From: Ruegeria_C sp041537925
Lineage (GTDB): Bacteria; Pseudomonadota; Alphaproteobacteria; Rhodobacterales; Rhodobacteraceae
Direction of reading: 5' to 3'
DNA: 64,000 nucleotides
Assembly (NCBI RefSeq): GCF_041537925.1
Contig: NZ_JBGOSH010000013.1
Location: forward strand, 62,001 to 126,000
Program-made: the position numbers and the translations under genes
Shown here: positions 26,943 to 36,350 of the stretch, one piece after another
Position numbering within the stretch: the first letter of the stretch is position 1
How the letters are laid out: each line of letters begins with the position of its first letter
Notes under the pieces: generated by a model
Databases searched by the model: none
Seen by the model: the letters and a program-made list of their open reading frames with translations, nothing else
Told to the model about the DNA's origin: nothing

Positions 26943-27119
26943 CGCGATCCATTGACTCAATGCGGAGACAAGCAGTTTCAGCGACCTTTCGGTACGGCGA
27001 TATGGGATATTGACAGCCAACGCTTTCTATCGGCGGCACAGCGTAGAGAAATCGGGACCGAGCCAATCAATCCCGGCTAACCGCAAAAGGTTGGCGACCA
27101 TTCCGGCAGAGCTTAAAGG
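26943..27119 (-). pseudogene. Transposase remnant (IS5/IS1182-like)
   Basis: On the minus strand the codons read PLSSAGMVANLLRLAG, then PDFSTLCRR, a TAG at 27027-27029 where related transposases have Gln, and then KALAVNIPYRR. A second, differently broken copy of this type lies at 57470-58017. No ends or catalytic residues remain. The rest of the 26913-27383 spacer shows no gene. Confidence 0.6.
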
Positions 27120-27383
27120 GATCGATGAAACCAGTTCGGAAAAAGACATCAATCTGTGGGCGCGGCTTTCAGAGGCAGAATGATCTGCTTGTAACGTGAA
27201 CAAACCTAAAGAGACAAAAAAGTTGGCCCGACCGTTGCACTTTTTCTGGGTCCTCGAGTGAGTTAAATCGGAAATAGTTTGGCCCAATGCCGCCATCCAA
27301 TTTGCGTCTAGGGCGCTGCAGAGCAGCCTTCCATTCCTGCTGTTCTCTGCAAGCGCTAAAAAATGATCTTCGGGGTGTCCCCT

Positions 27384-29246
27384 CTAGGAGGCAAAGGCTC
27401 GCGCCAGGACGGTGCCCATGCGCCGTGCGAATGCTGGCGGGTCGGTTGGCGCTTCGCCTTCGACGATGCGGGCTTGATCCAACAGGAGGTGGGCGGCGTC
27501 TTTCAGAAGGTCATCACCACTTACATCCGGTCCATTGGCGCGTTCTGCAAGCTTGGTGATGATGAAATGGTTTGGGTTCAGTTCCAGGACGCGTGGGGCG
27601 CCTTGCTGCAACCGCCCATGGCGCTTCAAAAGGCGCTCAAGGTTAACGTCCATATCCCCGTCATCAGCAATGAGACAAACAGGGCTGTCTGTCAGACGTT
27701 TCGACGGGCGCACGTCTTTGACCGCCTCTCCCAGTTCGGCCTTGATCGCGCCGATCAGGGCAGAAAGATCAACCTCTTCGGGCTCTTCTTCTGTTTGTGT
27801 TTCATCTGCTTTGATCTCGTCGAGATCCGCGGTCCCACGGGTGATGGATTTGAACGGATGGCCGTCGAACTCGGTGATGTGTTGCAACCAGAACTCGTCT
27901 ACGTGGTCGGACAGGAGTAGCACCTCGACCCCCTTGGCTTTGTAACCCTCCAGATGGGGCGACAGGGCCAGTTTGGCAGCGTCCTCGCCCGCGATGTAGA
28001 AGATCGCCTCTTGTCCCTCTTTCATCCGGATCACGTAATCGCCAAGGCTTGTAAGTTCGCCCGAACCGGTGGAGGCGAAGCGGCAAATCTCCAAAATCCG
28101 GTCGCGGAGCGCGGCGTCTTCAACCAAGCCTTCCTTGAGCGCAGCGCCGAAATTTCCCCAGAACTTTTCGTACTCCTCCGGCGCTTTGCTGGCCTTTTTC
28201 TTCAGCTCGGTCAGCACCTTTTTGGTGATAGAGGTCTTGATCTTGGTCAGTTTCGGGTCGGTCTGCAGCATTTCACGCGAGACGTTGAGCGACAGGTCCT
28301 GGCTATCTACAACCCCGCGAAGAAAGCGCAGATAGGCGGGAATCAGATCTATTGTTGTCTCGGAAATGAAAACCCGGTTGACGTAGAGCTTTACGTGGCT
28401 CTTGCGCTCAGGCTCGAAGAGATCGAACGGCTGGGAGCTAGGCACAAACAGCAGGCTCGTGTGATTGAGCGTGCCTTCCACGCGGTTGTGCATCACGTGC
28501 CACGGCGCATCAAAAGCATGGGAGCTGAGCCGGTAGAACTCGGTATACTGATCCTCCGAGATGTCCTTTGTAGGGCGGGTCCAGAGCGCTTCGGCTACGT
28601 TCAGCGTCTCCTCACCCAGTTTGACAGGGAAGCTGATATGCTCGGAGTAAGTCTTGATAATATGCCGGATGCGGGGATCTTCGGCGAACTCGTTGGCGTC
28701 TTTCTTAAAGTGCAACGTGACTGTGGTCCCGTTGGTCGCGCGCTCTGTCGGTTCGATGGAAAACTCGCCCTTGCCGTTAGAGGACCAAAGCCAGGCCTCG
28801 CTCTCGCCTGCCTTGCGCGTCACGACGTCGACCCTAGATGCCACCATGAAAGCCGAGTAAAAGCCGACCCCGAATTGGCCGATTAGGCCGGGCTTGTCTT
28901 TGTCGTCAGCCTTTAACGCTTCAATGAAAGCTCCGGTACCAGACTTGGCGATGGTGCCCAGGGTCTCAAGCAGGTCAGCGTGGTTCATGCCGATGCCGTT
29001 GTCTGAGATCGACAGCGTCTTGGCCTTGGCATCAATCTCAAGGGTGATCGCAAAATCCTCGGAGGGTGCGAGCGTAGAGTCGGTGAGCGCTGCATAGCGC
29101 AGCTTGTCGCAGGCATCGGACGCGTTGGAGACCAGCTCACGCAAAAATACCTCACGGTTGGAATAGAGCGAGCCCGCGACAATATCCAAAAGCTGACCCA
29201 CTTCGGTCTGGAAGGAAAACGTTTCTTTCTCAAGAGTCTCTGTCAT
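27384..29246 (-). CDS. htpG: Chaperone HtpG (Hsp90 family)
   Basis: This 620-residue protein has the N-terminal ATP-binding motifs of Hsp90: FLRELVSNASDACDKLR, DNGIGM and GQFGVGFYSAF. The middle-domain signature LYVNRVFI and the nucleophilic-arginine region SLNVSREMLQ are also present, and the length is normal. It is a cytosolic ATP-dependent chaperone. The ATG at 29246 is preceded by GGAG about 12 bases upstream; eleven extra upstream codons have no family match. The htpX-like gene ends 60 bp upstream and runs in the same direction, so both may share heat-shock control. Confidence 0.97.
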   Translation of the reverse strand: MTETLEKETFSFQTEVGQLLDIVAGSLYSNREVFLRELVSNASDACDKLRYAALTDSTLAPSEDFAITLEIDAKAKTLSISDNGIGMNHADLLETLGTIAKSGTGAFIEALKADDKDKPGLIGQFGVGFYSAFMVASRVDVVTRKAGESEAWLWSSNGKGEFSIEPTERATNGTTVTLHFKKDANEFAEDPRIRHIIKTYSEHISFPVKLGEETLNVAEALWTRPTKDISEDQYTEFYRLSSHAFDAPWHVMHNRVEGTLNHTSLLFVPSSQPFDLFEPERKSHVKLYVNRVFISETTIDLIPAYLRFLRGVVDSQDLSLNVSREMLQTDPKLTKIKTSITKKVLTELKKKASKAPEEYEKFWGNFGAALKEGLVEDAALRDRILEICRFASTGSGELTSLGDYVIRMKEGQEAIFYIAGEDAAKLALSPHLEGYKAKGVEVLLLSDHVDEFWLQHITEFDGHPFKSITRGTADLDEIKADETQTEEEPEEVDLSALIGAIKAELGEAVKDVRPSKRLTDSPVCLIADDGDMDVNLERLLKRHGRLQQGAPRVLELNPNHFIITKLAERANGPDVSGDDLLKDAAHLLLDQARIVEGEAPTDPPAFARRMGTVLARAFAS

Positions 29247-29306
29247 GGCTTGTAGCTCCAATTTCCGATCGCTGCGCAAACTAGTAATTTATCACGCCTG
29301 TTTCAA

Positions 29307-30218
29307 CTATCCCCAAGGGCCACCTCTAGACGGTTGGACGCCGCTTCTCTGCGGCCTGGCACCGCCCAACGCCCGAAGCTTGGCGATTCGCTTATCTAAC
29401 GGCGGGTGCGTGGCAAAAAGGCTGTCCACCGCCTGCATATGAAGCGGGTTGACGATGAACATATGTGCTGTCGCAGGGTTGCGCTCGGCTGCTATGTTGT
29501 CGATCCGGCCAGAGAGCTGGCCCAAACGGGCGAGTGCAGACGCCAACCACTCGGGATTGCCACAGATCACAGCCCCCTCAGCGTCTGCCTCATACTCGCG
29601 CACTCGGCTGATCGCCATCTGCACCATGCCTGCGGCCAGGGGTGCAAGGATCATCATGGCGATTGTACCTATAATACCCAAGGGCCGGTCTCGCCCGCCG
29701 CCAAAGAACAAAGCGAAATTAGCCAGCATCGATACCGCCCCGGCCAGGGTTGCGGTGATGGTCATCGTGAGCGTATCGCGGTTCTTGATGTGTGCGAGCT
29801 CATGGGCGACGACACCCGCCACCTCTTCACGGCTCATGTTCTTCATCAGGCCGCGTGTGACAGCGACGGCGGCATTCTCCGGGTTACGCCCGGTAGCGAA
29901 GGCGTTGGGCTGCTCTGTTTCCATGATGTAGAGCGCGGGCATGGGCATACCGGCCTTCCGGGCCATCGCCTCTGTAATCTGCCACAGCTCCGGTGCCGAG
30001 CGCGCATCAACGCGCCGCGCATTATGCATACGCAGGACGGCTTTGTCCGAATTCCAATAGGAGAAGAAGTTCATCGCAAAGGCGACACCGAGCGCGATGA
30101 TAAGACCCGCCTCGCCGCCCAGCATGAGTCCGATGAAACCCACAAAAGCCGTCATCGCGGCCATGAGAACAAATGTACGCACCAACCGATTTGGCCTCCA
30201 AAACCTGCTGCCGCGCAT
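29307..30218 (-). CDS. htpX: Membrane metalloprotease HtpX (M48)
   Basis: The ~303-residue protein has two N-terminal membrane helices, the zinc motif HELAH (VVAHELAHIKNRDT) and the third ligand region EYEADAEGA, with two more hydrophobic segments between them. HtpX degrades misfolded inner-membrane proteins. The start at 30218 is the closest Met before the first helix; HtpX proteins normally begin near MTFVLMAA-type sequence, so translation could start slightly later. It lies upstream of htpG on the same strand. The C-terminal tail (residues ~285-303) is Gly/Pro/Arg-rich. Confidence 0.93.
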   Translation of the reverse strand: MRGSRFWRPNRLVRTFVLMAAMTAFVGFIGLMLGGEAGLIIALGVAFAMNFFSYWNSDKAVLRMHNARRVDARSAPELWQITEAMARKAGMPMPALYIMETEQPNAFATGRNPENAAVAVTRGLMKNMSREEVAGVVAHELAHIKNRDTLTMTITATLAGAVSMLANFALFFGGGRDRPLGIIGTIAMMILAPLAAGMVQMAISRVREYEADAEGAVICGNPEWLASALARLGQLSGRIDNIAAERNPATAHMFIVNPLHMQAVDSLFATHPPLDKRIAKLRALGGARPQRSGVQPSRGGPWG

Positions 30219-30524
30219 ATAGGATGTACTGATTGCGACGACAATAACCGGATAGGCCTGCACATGTTTCGGCGCGAAGCAGGCTTATCAAACTCAATAG
30301 CAGCGCGAGGAACAAAGTGTCCGCTGCAGAGTCCTTGCAGCGAGCGCGCGCTGTGTAGGTTTTAATACGACCGCCATGAGCTCGCAGCCTGCATGCGGCG
30401 GGTCACCATGGATCCGGCTCGTCACAAAACCGTTGTGGTCGGCCCTTACCTGCCATTGAATAAAGGACACAGTTGCTGCGGTGCGACCCGTCAGACCGGC
30501 CGTTCGCTGTGACTGCAAAATCAG
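30219..30524. other. Spacer without a gene
   Basis: This stretch separates htpX from IS5 copy 3. It contains no recognisable gene. It must carry the promoter for the htpX-htpG pair, but I cannot place a clear heat-shock promoter. Confidence 0.4.
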
Positions 30525-31617
30525 GGCGTTGTTGCACAGATCGCAGTCTGGCTGATACCAGAGCATTTGTTCACCAGTTTGGAAGCCCCTGATGCCGCAC
30601 AAGTACAATGATGCCAGCCGGCACAAGTTTACCAAGAAGCGATATCGTGTGACGAACTGGTCAGAATACAAAGAGAGCCTGCGGCAGCGGGGCGATCTGG
30701 ATTACTGACGACGCGCTGAAACAATGGCGAGCGCCGCGCCGGTCGACGCCGGGAGGTCAGTCGAAATACTCAGACTTAGCCATCGCAACTTGCCTGATTA
30801 TGCGCACGATTTACAAACTGCCGCTTCGCCAGACGCAAGGGCTGATGCGCAGCATTGCACGACGGATGGGGGTGGAAGTTCCGGTGCCGGATTTCTCGAC
30901 GCTGTCACGACGTACTCAGGGCCTGAAACTGCCCGAAAAGCCGCGGATTGAAAATACTGAACCGATCCATCTGACCGTGGACAGTACCGGTTTGAAAATC
31001 TTCGGCGAAGGTGAGTGGCAACAAAACAAGCATGAAACCAAGCCCAAACGTAAATCGTGGCGCAAGCTGCATCTGGGTCTGGACCTTGCAAGCGGAGAGG
31101 TCGTTTGCGCGGAACCGACGCTGGACGACGTTGGTGATCCAACCGCCTTACCACGGCTTCTGGACCAAATTGACGATCCGGTTTCGCGTTTCCTTGCTGA
31201 CGGAGCCTATGATGGCGCTCCAACAAATGAGCTGCTCGCGGCGCATTTCGGTGACGGCGTCGAAATTGTCATCCCACCTCCAAGAAATGCCGTTCTTACC
31301 TCGAAATCGCCTGATGATCCCTCACCCCGAGACAAGCATATCTCCCAGATACAAGCCCACGGCCGATTGGCCTGGCAAGCCAACAGCGGCTACAATCAGT
31401 GTAGCCGGGCAGAAGCACAAATCGGGCGCTGGAAAGCTGTGATTGGGCCGAATCTGAGATCTCGGACCTTCGACAACCAGAAAACAGAGGCCAGGATCGG
31501 GGTGCAAGCTCTTAACAGAATGACCGAACTTGGTCGCGCTAAGTTCGAGTGTGTCGGCTGAGCTAATTCATGGGTAAGGGCAATCTGCGCTTGTTCGCTG
31601 GTCCCTGCAACAACGCC
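30525..31617 (+). mobile_element. IS5-family element, copy 3 (diverged)
   Basis: The ends are GGCGTTGTTGCA (from 30525) and TGCAACAACGCC (to 31617). The transposase is IS903-like but clearly more distant from copies 1 and 2. The right end abuts the middle of an IS6-family transposase gene, so this element inserted into, or replaced part of, an IS6 copy. Confidence 0.8.
30592..31561 (+). pseudogene. IS5-family transposase, 8-base deletion
   Basis: The frame starts MPHKYNDASRHKFTKKRYRV and breaks near 30695, where GGCGATCTGGATT lacks 8 bases compared with the expected GDLTIW coding. The downstream part is intact: VDSTGLKIFGEGEW, LADGAYDG and SRAEAQIGRW give a full DDE set. The deletion could have arisen by slippage between two GATCTG copies. 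Confidence 0.85.
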
Positions 31618-31859
31618 TACCTAAATAACATCGTCGAACAAGATCATCGTTTCATCAAGAGACGTACGCGGCCAATGCTAGGGTTCAAGGCCTTCGCTTC
31701 AGCGGCGGCAACGCTCGACGGAATCGATGTGGCGCACATGATCCGCAAAGGCCAGTTGTCGCCCGGAATCTGTCCGTTTCGTCAATTCTCCGAGTTGGCA
31801 ATCTGAACTTGAAGCTATCGCATAGCTTTTTGACAGGCCCAAAACTTTGCAACAGAACC
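31618..31859 (+). mobile_element. 3' remnant of an IS6-family element
   Basis: The frame to 31806 reads YLNNIVEQDHRFIKRRTRPM and AHMIRKGQL, the C-terminus of IS6/IS26-type transposases including the catalytic Glu. The right inverted repeat CTTTGCAACAGAACC ends at 31859. The 5' part is missing, replaced by IS5 copy 3. Confidence 0.85.
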
Positions 31860-32030
31860 CGTGCGTAGGCTTTCAACTGTTTATGGCTGCCGACCTGTCT
31901 CGCGCGAGCCTGACGTGCGTCAATGGTGAATGGTCTGCAACAGAATCTGCATTGAGCCCTCGGAATTTCGTTTCGCAGACAGCGACTTGCACGGTAGCCT
32001 GTTATTATCGACTCGGCGGGAGAGGCCTCT

Positions 32031-33404
32031 ATGTACCGAAAGACTTCAGTTTCAGCCCTGGTGTTCGTGGCGGTCTCAGCATTGCCAGCTGTGGCTCAGG
32101 AACAACTTGCAGCATCCGAAACGCCTTCATCAAACGAACCCAACACCGAACAGGCAAGTACGGATAATTTGCTCTCCGATCCGCAACTTGTGGAGTTGAT
32201 GGCGCCAGTCGCCCTCTATCCCGACACGCTGTTGATGCAGATTCTGGTGGCTGCGACCTACCCGCTGCAGATCGTCAAGGCGGATCAGGCGGTCGACAGG
32301 GTGGCTGATCTTGCGGAGGAGGACCGCAAGGCCGCCATCGAGGCGGAGAGCTTTGATCCAAGCGTCGAAGTGCTAGCCGTCGCTTTCCCCGATGTTCTAC
32401 AACGGATGGCTGACAATATTGACTGGACCGAGACCGTTGGCGACGCGATGCTGGCACAGAGCGACGACGTTTTGGAGACTGTGCAGGTTCTGCGGCGGGA
32501 GGCGGTTGAGACCGGCGCATTGACTGACACGCCCGAGCAAGAAGTCTCGGTGGAATCATCTGTTTCGTCGAGCGGAGATCCGGCTGAAACCGTGGTGGTT
32601 CAGCCCACCGACCCGGAAGTCGTCTACGTGCCGCAGTACGATTCAAACGTCGTGTACGACACCAGCAGCTACGGGGTTGGCGATGCGTTGCTGACCGGTG
32701 CGCTGATCTTTGGCACAGTCGCGCTGATCGACGAAATCTTTGACGATGACGACGATTGGTATGGGTACTGGGGCTGTCGCAATTGCGGAGGCTGGAACGG
32801 CCAGCCGATCATCCGCAATCCCGACATTGACTTTGACATCGACGGCAACGTGAACATCGGCAACGAAATCAATATCGATCGCGACAATATCAAGAACGAG
32901 ATTGGCGATCGTCCTGGTGGCTGGCAGCCAGATCCGGGACGCCAGGAAGAGGCGCGCGAAAAGCTGGCCAATCGCGGCGAGGCCGGCGCCCGGCCGATTC
33001 CAACTCCGAAGGATAGCCGTGGTGACGACCTGCGCCAGCAACTTTCGGGAAAAGCAGGCATCGAAGACATCAGCCGGCCCGGGAACGAAGGCGGAATTCG
33101 GGACGCCGCGGTGGCCGCCGGTGCAGTTGGCGGTGCGATGGCTGGGCGCGAAGCTTTGAAGCGCACCGACGCCAGCAAGGACATTCCCGTCAACCGGCCC
33201 AGCAAAGCGCAGGCACCAGCCAAACGGCCGGATACCAGGAAATCGGCTCAGAAAACTGCAGCGAAGAAAACCGCTGCCAAGCCGAATGCCAAACGATCTG
33301 CGTCCAGCGGGAGAAAACCGGCTCTTAAGAAATCTTCAGGCGGCCACAAGACCAAAGCAGCGTCGAAACGCGGAAGAGCAAGTCACAAGAAAGCCCGGAG
33401 GTAA
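32031..33404 (+). CDS. DUF3300 protein with basic C-terminal tail
   Basis: This 457-residue secreted protein has a signal peptide (cleavage after PAVAQ) and the DUF3300 core (residues ~45-230: LMAPVALYPDTLLMQILVA and TDPEVVYVPQYD). An acidic/aromatic stretch (EIFDDDDDWYGYWGC) follows, and then a ~70-residue Lys/Ala/Arg-rich tail like histone H1. The function is unknown. GGGAGAGG precedes the ATG. The DUF2950 gene follows after 4 bp; this pairing recurs in proteobacteria, so the two exported proteins probably act together. Confidence 0.88.
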   Translation: MYRKTSVSALVFVAVSALPAVAQEQLAASETPSSNEPNTEQASTDNLLSDPQLVELMAPVALYPDTLLMQILVAATYPLQIVKADQAVDRVADLAEEDRKAAIEAESFDPSVEVLAVAFPDVLQRMADNIDWTETVGDAMLAQSDDVLETVQVLRREAVETGALTDTPEQEVSVESSVSSSGDPAETVVVQPTDPEVVYVPQYDSNVVYDTSSYGVGDALLTGALIFGTVALIDEIFDDDDDWYGYWGCRNCGGWNGQPIIRNPDIDFDIDGNVNIGNEINIDRDNIKNEIGDRPGGWQPDPGRQEEAREKLANRGEAGARPIPTPKDSRGDDLRQQLSGKAGIEDISRPGNEGGIRDAAVAAGAVGGAMAGREALKRTDASKDIPVNRPSKAQAPAKRPDTRKSAQKTAAKKTAAKPNAKRSASSGRKPALKKSSGGHKTKAASKRGRASHKKARR

Positions 33405-33408
33405 TCTC

Positions 33409-34314
33409 ATGAACCGTATTGCACACTCCGCCTTCGCTTGTGTTGTTGCCACCGCCCTGCCACTGGCCGCGCTTGCACAGGACGCCCCTGCATATCCATC
33501 GCCTCAGGAGGCGCTGGACACGCTTATGAGCGCGCTCAACTCAAACTCTCCCGAACAGGTGGTCGGGGCGCTTGGGCCGGAATCCTCCACTGTTGTACTC
33601 GGCACCGCTCCCAACGACCGCGAGTTTGACTGGGGGGAAATCTATGACGATTATCTTGACGGCTATCGCTTCGTGCCTCGGGCGGATGGCCATGTGGGCT
33701 TCGAGCTTGGCAAGGACGATTGGCCCTTTCCGATCGACGTGGTCCGGAGCGACGCTGGCTGGATCTTCGACATCGAGGAAGGGCGCAACGAGATCATGGC
33801 CCGGCAGGTCGGTCTGAACGAACTCGACGTGATCGACGCAATGGAGGCCTATGTGGAAATTCAGCGCGAATTCCGTCAGGTTGACCACGATGGCGACGGG
33901 TTGCTGGAGTTTGCCGCCCATGTGATTTCCTCGGCGGGCGCGCATGACGGGCTCTACTGGCCCGGTAGTGACAGTCCGGTCGGCGATCTGGTTGCCCGAG
34001 CCAGCATGGATGGCTTCGCCGAAGAAGGCAGCGATAGCGCCGCCGACCCATACCTTGGCTATTACTTTCGCATCCTCGACGCGCAGGGACCCCAGGCGCC
34101 TGGAGGTGAGATGAGCTATCTCGTTAATGGCAACATGCTCGCAGGCCATGCGCTGCTTGCGGTTCCAGCAGTTTATGGCGAAAGCGGAGTGCACAGCTTT
34201 CTGGTGAGCGAAAACGGCCTGGTTTACGAAGCTGACCTGGGCGAGGAGAGTCTTGCGACGGCGGCCAGCCTCACCAGCTACAATCCGGACGACGAGTGGG
34301 AGCCGGTGGAGTGA
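33409..34314 (+). CDS. DUF2950 secreted protein
   Basis: This 301-residue protein has a signal peptide (ending LPLAALAQ) and the DUF2950 pattern: PSPQEALDTLMSAL, the DDWPFPIDVV segment, EGRNEIMARQVG, and DPYLGYYFRIL near the C-terminus. The family is periplasmic and uncharacterised. The ATG at 33409 follows CGGAGG and begins exactly at the signal peptide. It is cotranscribed with the DUF3300 gene. Confidence 0.88.
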   Translation: MNRIAHSAFACVVATALPLAALAQDAPAYPSPQEALDTLMSALNSNSPEQVVGALGPESSTVVLGTAPNDREFDWGEIYDDYLDGYRFVPRADGHVGFELGKDDWPFPIDVVRSDAGWIFDIEEGRNEIMARQVGLNELDVIDAMEAYVEIQREFRQVDHDGDGLLEFAAHVISSAGAHDGLYWPGSDSPVGDLVARASMDGFAEEGSDSAADPYLGYYFRILDAQGPQAPGGEMSYLVNGNMLAGHALLAVPAVYGESGVHSFLVSENGLVYEADLGEESLATAASLTSYNPDDEWEPVE

Positions 34315-34349
34315 ACTAGCATCTGTATTCGACCGTGAGGATACCCCCG

Positions 34350-34602
34350 CTCAACGCCAACGCAATGCGCCAGAATGGTGCGTAGCCTCAGACAAATCTC
34401 AATAGCGAGATCCGAATAGCGGGCCAGACCCCCAACGCGATTTTCGGCGCTGCACCGCCCAATTTGTGGTCGCGTCATCGGCGACCCAAATCGTCAAGTC
34501 ACCGCGCCGGCGGAGACTTGCATTGTACTCAGACCAGTTCGTCACACGGTATTTTGCTTTGGGAAATATGTTGAGGAAGGCGTCATTGAATTTGTAGGGC
34601 AT
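34350..34602 (-). pseudogene. 5' remnant of an IS5-family transposase
   Basis: On the minus strand the frame begins MPYKFNDAFLNIFPKAKYRV and SEYNASLRRRGDLTIWVAD, then shifts frame near 34440 to RYSDLAIEICLRLRTI and stops. The catalytic half is absent. Confidence 0.75.
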
Positions 34603-34717
34603 CCATCGTCGCTCGCGCCAGAGAAGACGCCGGAACAACCGCGTCAATCAGGTCCGTGCGACAAGGTCATTTGCAATGACTCCGGTTTGAGTATTTTGGA
34701 TGATCGAAATGAGCAGT

Positions 34718-34737
34718 TTTTAAACTTTGCGACAGTT
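34718..34737 (-). repeat. Solo IS6-type terminal repeat
   Basis: AAACTTTGCGACAGTTCC matches the right end of IS6-family elements (compare CTTTGCAACAGAACC at 31859). No transposase sequence adjoins it. Confidence 0.5.
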
Positions 34738-34761
34738 CCTCGCCGCATCATGTCTTAACCG

Positions 34762-35163
34762 CTAGAACTGGTCATCCGGATGCCATGATATGACATGGAT
34801 GGCACGCCAGTCTTCTTGCTCGGACTGCGAAAACCAAACTGTCAGATTCTCATCCGGCGACAGAGACCATGTAGACTCACGTATATCCGGAGGGTTTTCC
34901 GCCCTCTGGGTATCATTGAACAAATTGGTTAACTCAATCCGGAACTCCGAGACAACCGTGCCCAGTTCGAACCGCTCTTCCTGGATAGGTTCGCCCAGCT
35001 TTTGCCTCACGTCATCGAAGGACTTGCCAAGCAATCCCGTGGTCATACTGCCCGTCTCCATTTGCTTATCTCCTTTCGGGTCGCCCGACGCACAGCCTGC
35101 TGGCGTTAGAACAGCAGCGCCAGCCGAGATGGCCACCATCAATAGTATTCTCAACCGTATCAA
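34762..35163 (-). CDS. Putative lipoprotein, partner of the peptidase gene
   Basis: This 133-residue protein has an N-terminal hydrophobic segment ending LTPAGC, a slightly irregular lipobox, so it is probably a lipoprotein. The mature part contains GKSFDDVRQKLGEP, a motif style seen in small BamE/SmpA-like folds, and ends with a tryptophan-rich segment. Its ATG overlaps the stop of the peptidase gene (35160-35163), so the two are coupled. A periplasmic inhibitor of the peptidase is one plausible role; there is no direct evidence. Confidence 0.65.
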   Translation of the reverse strand: MIRLRILLMVAISAGAAVLTPAGCASGDPKGDKQMETGSMTTGLLGKSFDDVRQKLGEPIQEERFELGTVVSEFRIELTNLFNDTQRAENPPDIRESTWSLSPDENLTVWFSQSEQEDWRAIHVISWHPDDQF

Positions 35164-36020
35164 TTTACGCTCTTCACCGCGAAGGTGGTATTCGAGATCA
35201 TCTTGTTGAGTTGTTCTACCAAGTGCTTTGCGTGCCGCTTCTTTACTTGGTTGCCAAGATTCATGATTGATTTCTTGTGATGGTTGAAAGCGTTCGATTT
35301 CTTGTACTCGTCAGGCTGACCAATGGCATGGCCGAACTCGTGTGCTGCCACATCCATCTTTACCCCGTCGCCGGCCCCCTTGTTCGCAGGCTGGAGATCT
35401 TCGGTATCGAGCGTGATTTCCTGTTTACCCCAGTTCACCTTGGAGGTGTTGGAGCCCCCCTTTGGAATCTTCATGGCGAAGACTGTCCAGTGTTTGCCCT
35501 TCTTGCGCGGGTCGACATCGAAGAAGACTGTAAATTTTTTGCCCGCAAAATACTTTGCGAAATCCGATGTGCCGGATACATCCAGAACAAACTTGCCGCC
35601 CCAGGACTTGCGAATGATTTTTTCGGTTTCGATGTGGAAATCTTTTTTTTCCTTTGACGTCCACTTCGAGACTTTGCCTTTCGTCTTATAGACATAGTCC
35701 CAGTTTTGCCGGACCCATATCTGCTGCTTAGAACCGGTCAATTCAAAGTCCATACGTTTAGTTTTGAGCTTGTGGTCCATCTTCGCAGGCTTAGCGGGGC
35801 CAGACAGGGCCGCTTTAAGGGCGGCCAGCGTGTTCTTACCTGCCAGCCCGTCAACCTTCAGCGGCGGCGTCGCTTTCTGAAAAGCCTTCACGGCCGCCTC
35901 GGTGAGCGGGCCAAATATGCCATCGACTGCCAGTTTTGGTTTTGCCTTCGCCTTGTTTAAGTCGGTCTGAAGGGTTTTGACGTCTTTCCCTGTCGATCCC
36001 TTCTTGAGTAATCCCGCCAT
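35160..36020 (-). CDS. Peptidoglycan-binding domain fused to metzincin-like metallopeptidase
   Basis: Residues ~5-72 form a PG_binding_1 domain (GSTGKDVKTLQTDLN, VDGIFGPLTEAAVKAFQ). From about residue 90 there is a lysine-rich region, then a zinc-protease motif HEFGHAIGQPDEY (His227, Glu228, His231, Asp237). SIMN follows 16 residues after Asp237, resembling the Met-turn of metzincins. There is no signal peptide, although the first domain implies contact with cell wall. This fits export by a specialised system or release with a particle. The lysine-rich composition differs from neighbouring genes and suggests transfer. A lipoprotein gene overlaps downstream. Confidence 0.8.
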   Translation of the reverse strand: MAGLLKKGSTGKDVKTLQTDLNKAKAKPKLAVDGIFGPLTEAAVKAFQKATPPLKVDGLAGKNTLAALKAALSGPAKPAKMDHKLKTKRMDFELTGSKQQIWVRQNWDYVYKTKGKVSKWTSKEKKDFHIETEKIIRKSWGGKFVLDVSGTSDFAKYFAGKKFTVFFDVDPRKKGKHWTVFAMKIPKGGSNTSKVNWGKQEITLDTEDLQPANKGAGDGVKMDVAAHEFGHAIGQPDEYKKSNAFNHHKKSIMNLGNQVKKRHAKHLVEQLNKMISNTTFAVKSVN

Positions 36021-36350
36021 TAGTGATCCCTAACACATTCTCTAAAAATACTCGGTCTTTCGTCTATGTAAGCCTCCTCGAATGCGGATGGCAAAATACA
36101 TAGTGTGGAAGTCGAAACTCGAAGAAAATTGCTCAATTTCAAGTAACTTGGACTGCAAGGGATTATCACATATATTGACGTTTTTTTCAATACAGCGCCT
36201 CCTGCAATGCGGTTTGTACTGCTTGAAACGATCGTCGGGTGGCTACAGGGATCTGTCTCGGTGACCGACCAAAAAGGTCCGCAGATGGTATTGCCAAATT
36301 GTTGGCGGCAAGTTGTGATCCATTCGAAGAGCTCGTTTCATGCCACCATT
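36021..36350. other. AT-rich spacer
   Basis: This is the promoter side of the peptidase gene. It is visibly richer in A+T than its surroundings, including a TTTTTTT run at about 36181-36187. No gene is supported. Its composition agrees with a transferred origin of the peptidase/lipoprotein pair. Confidence 0.4.
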
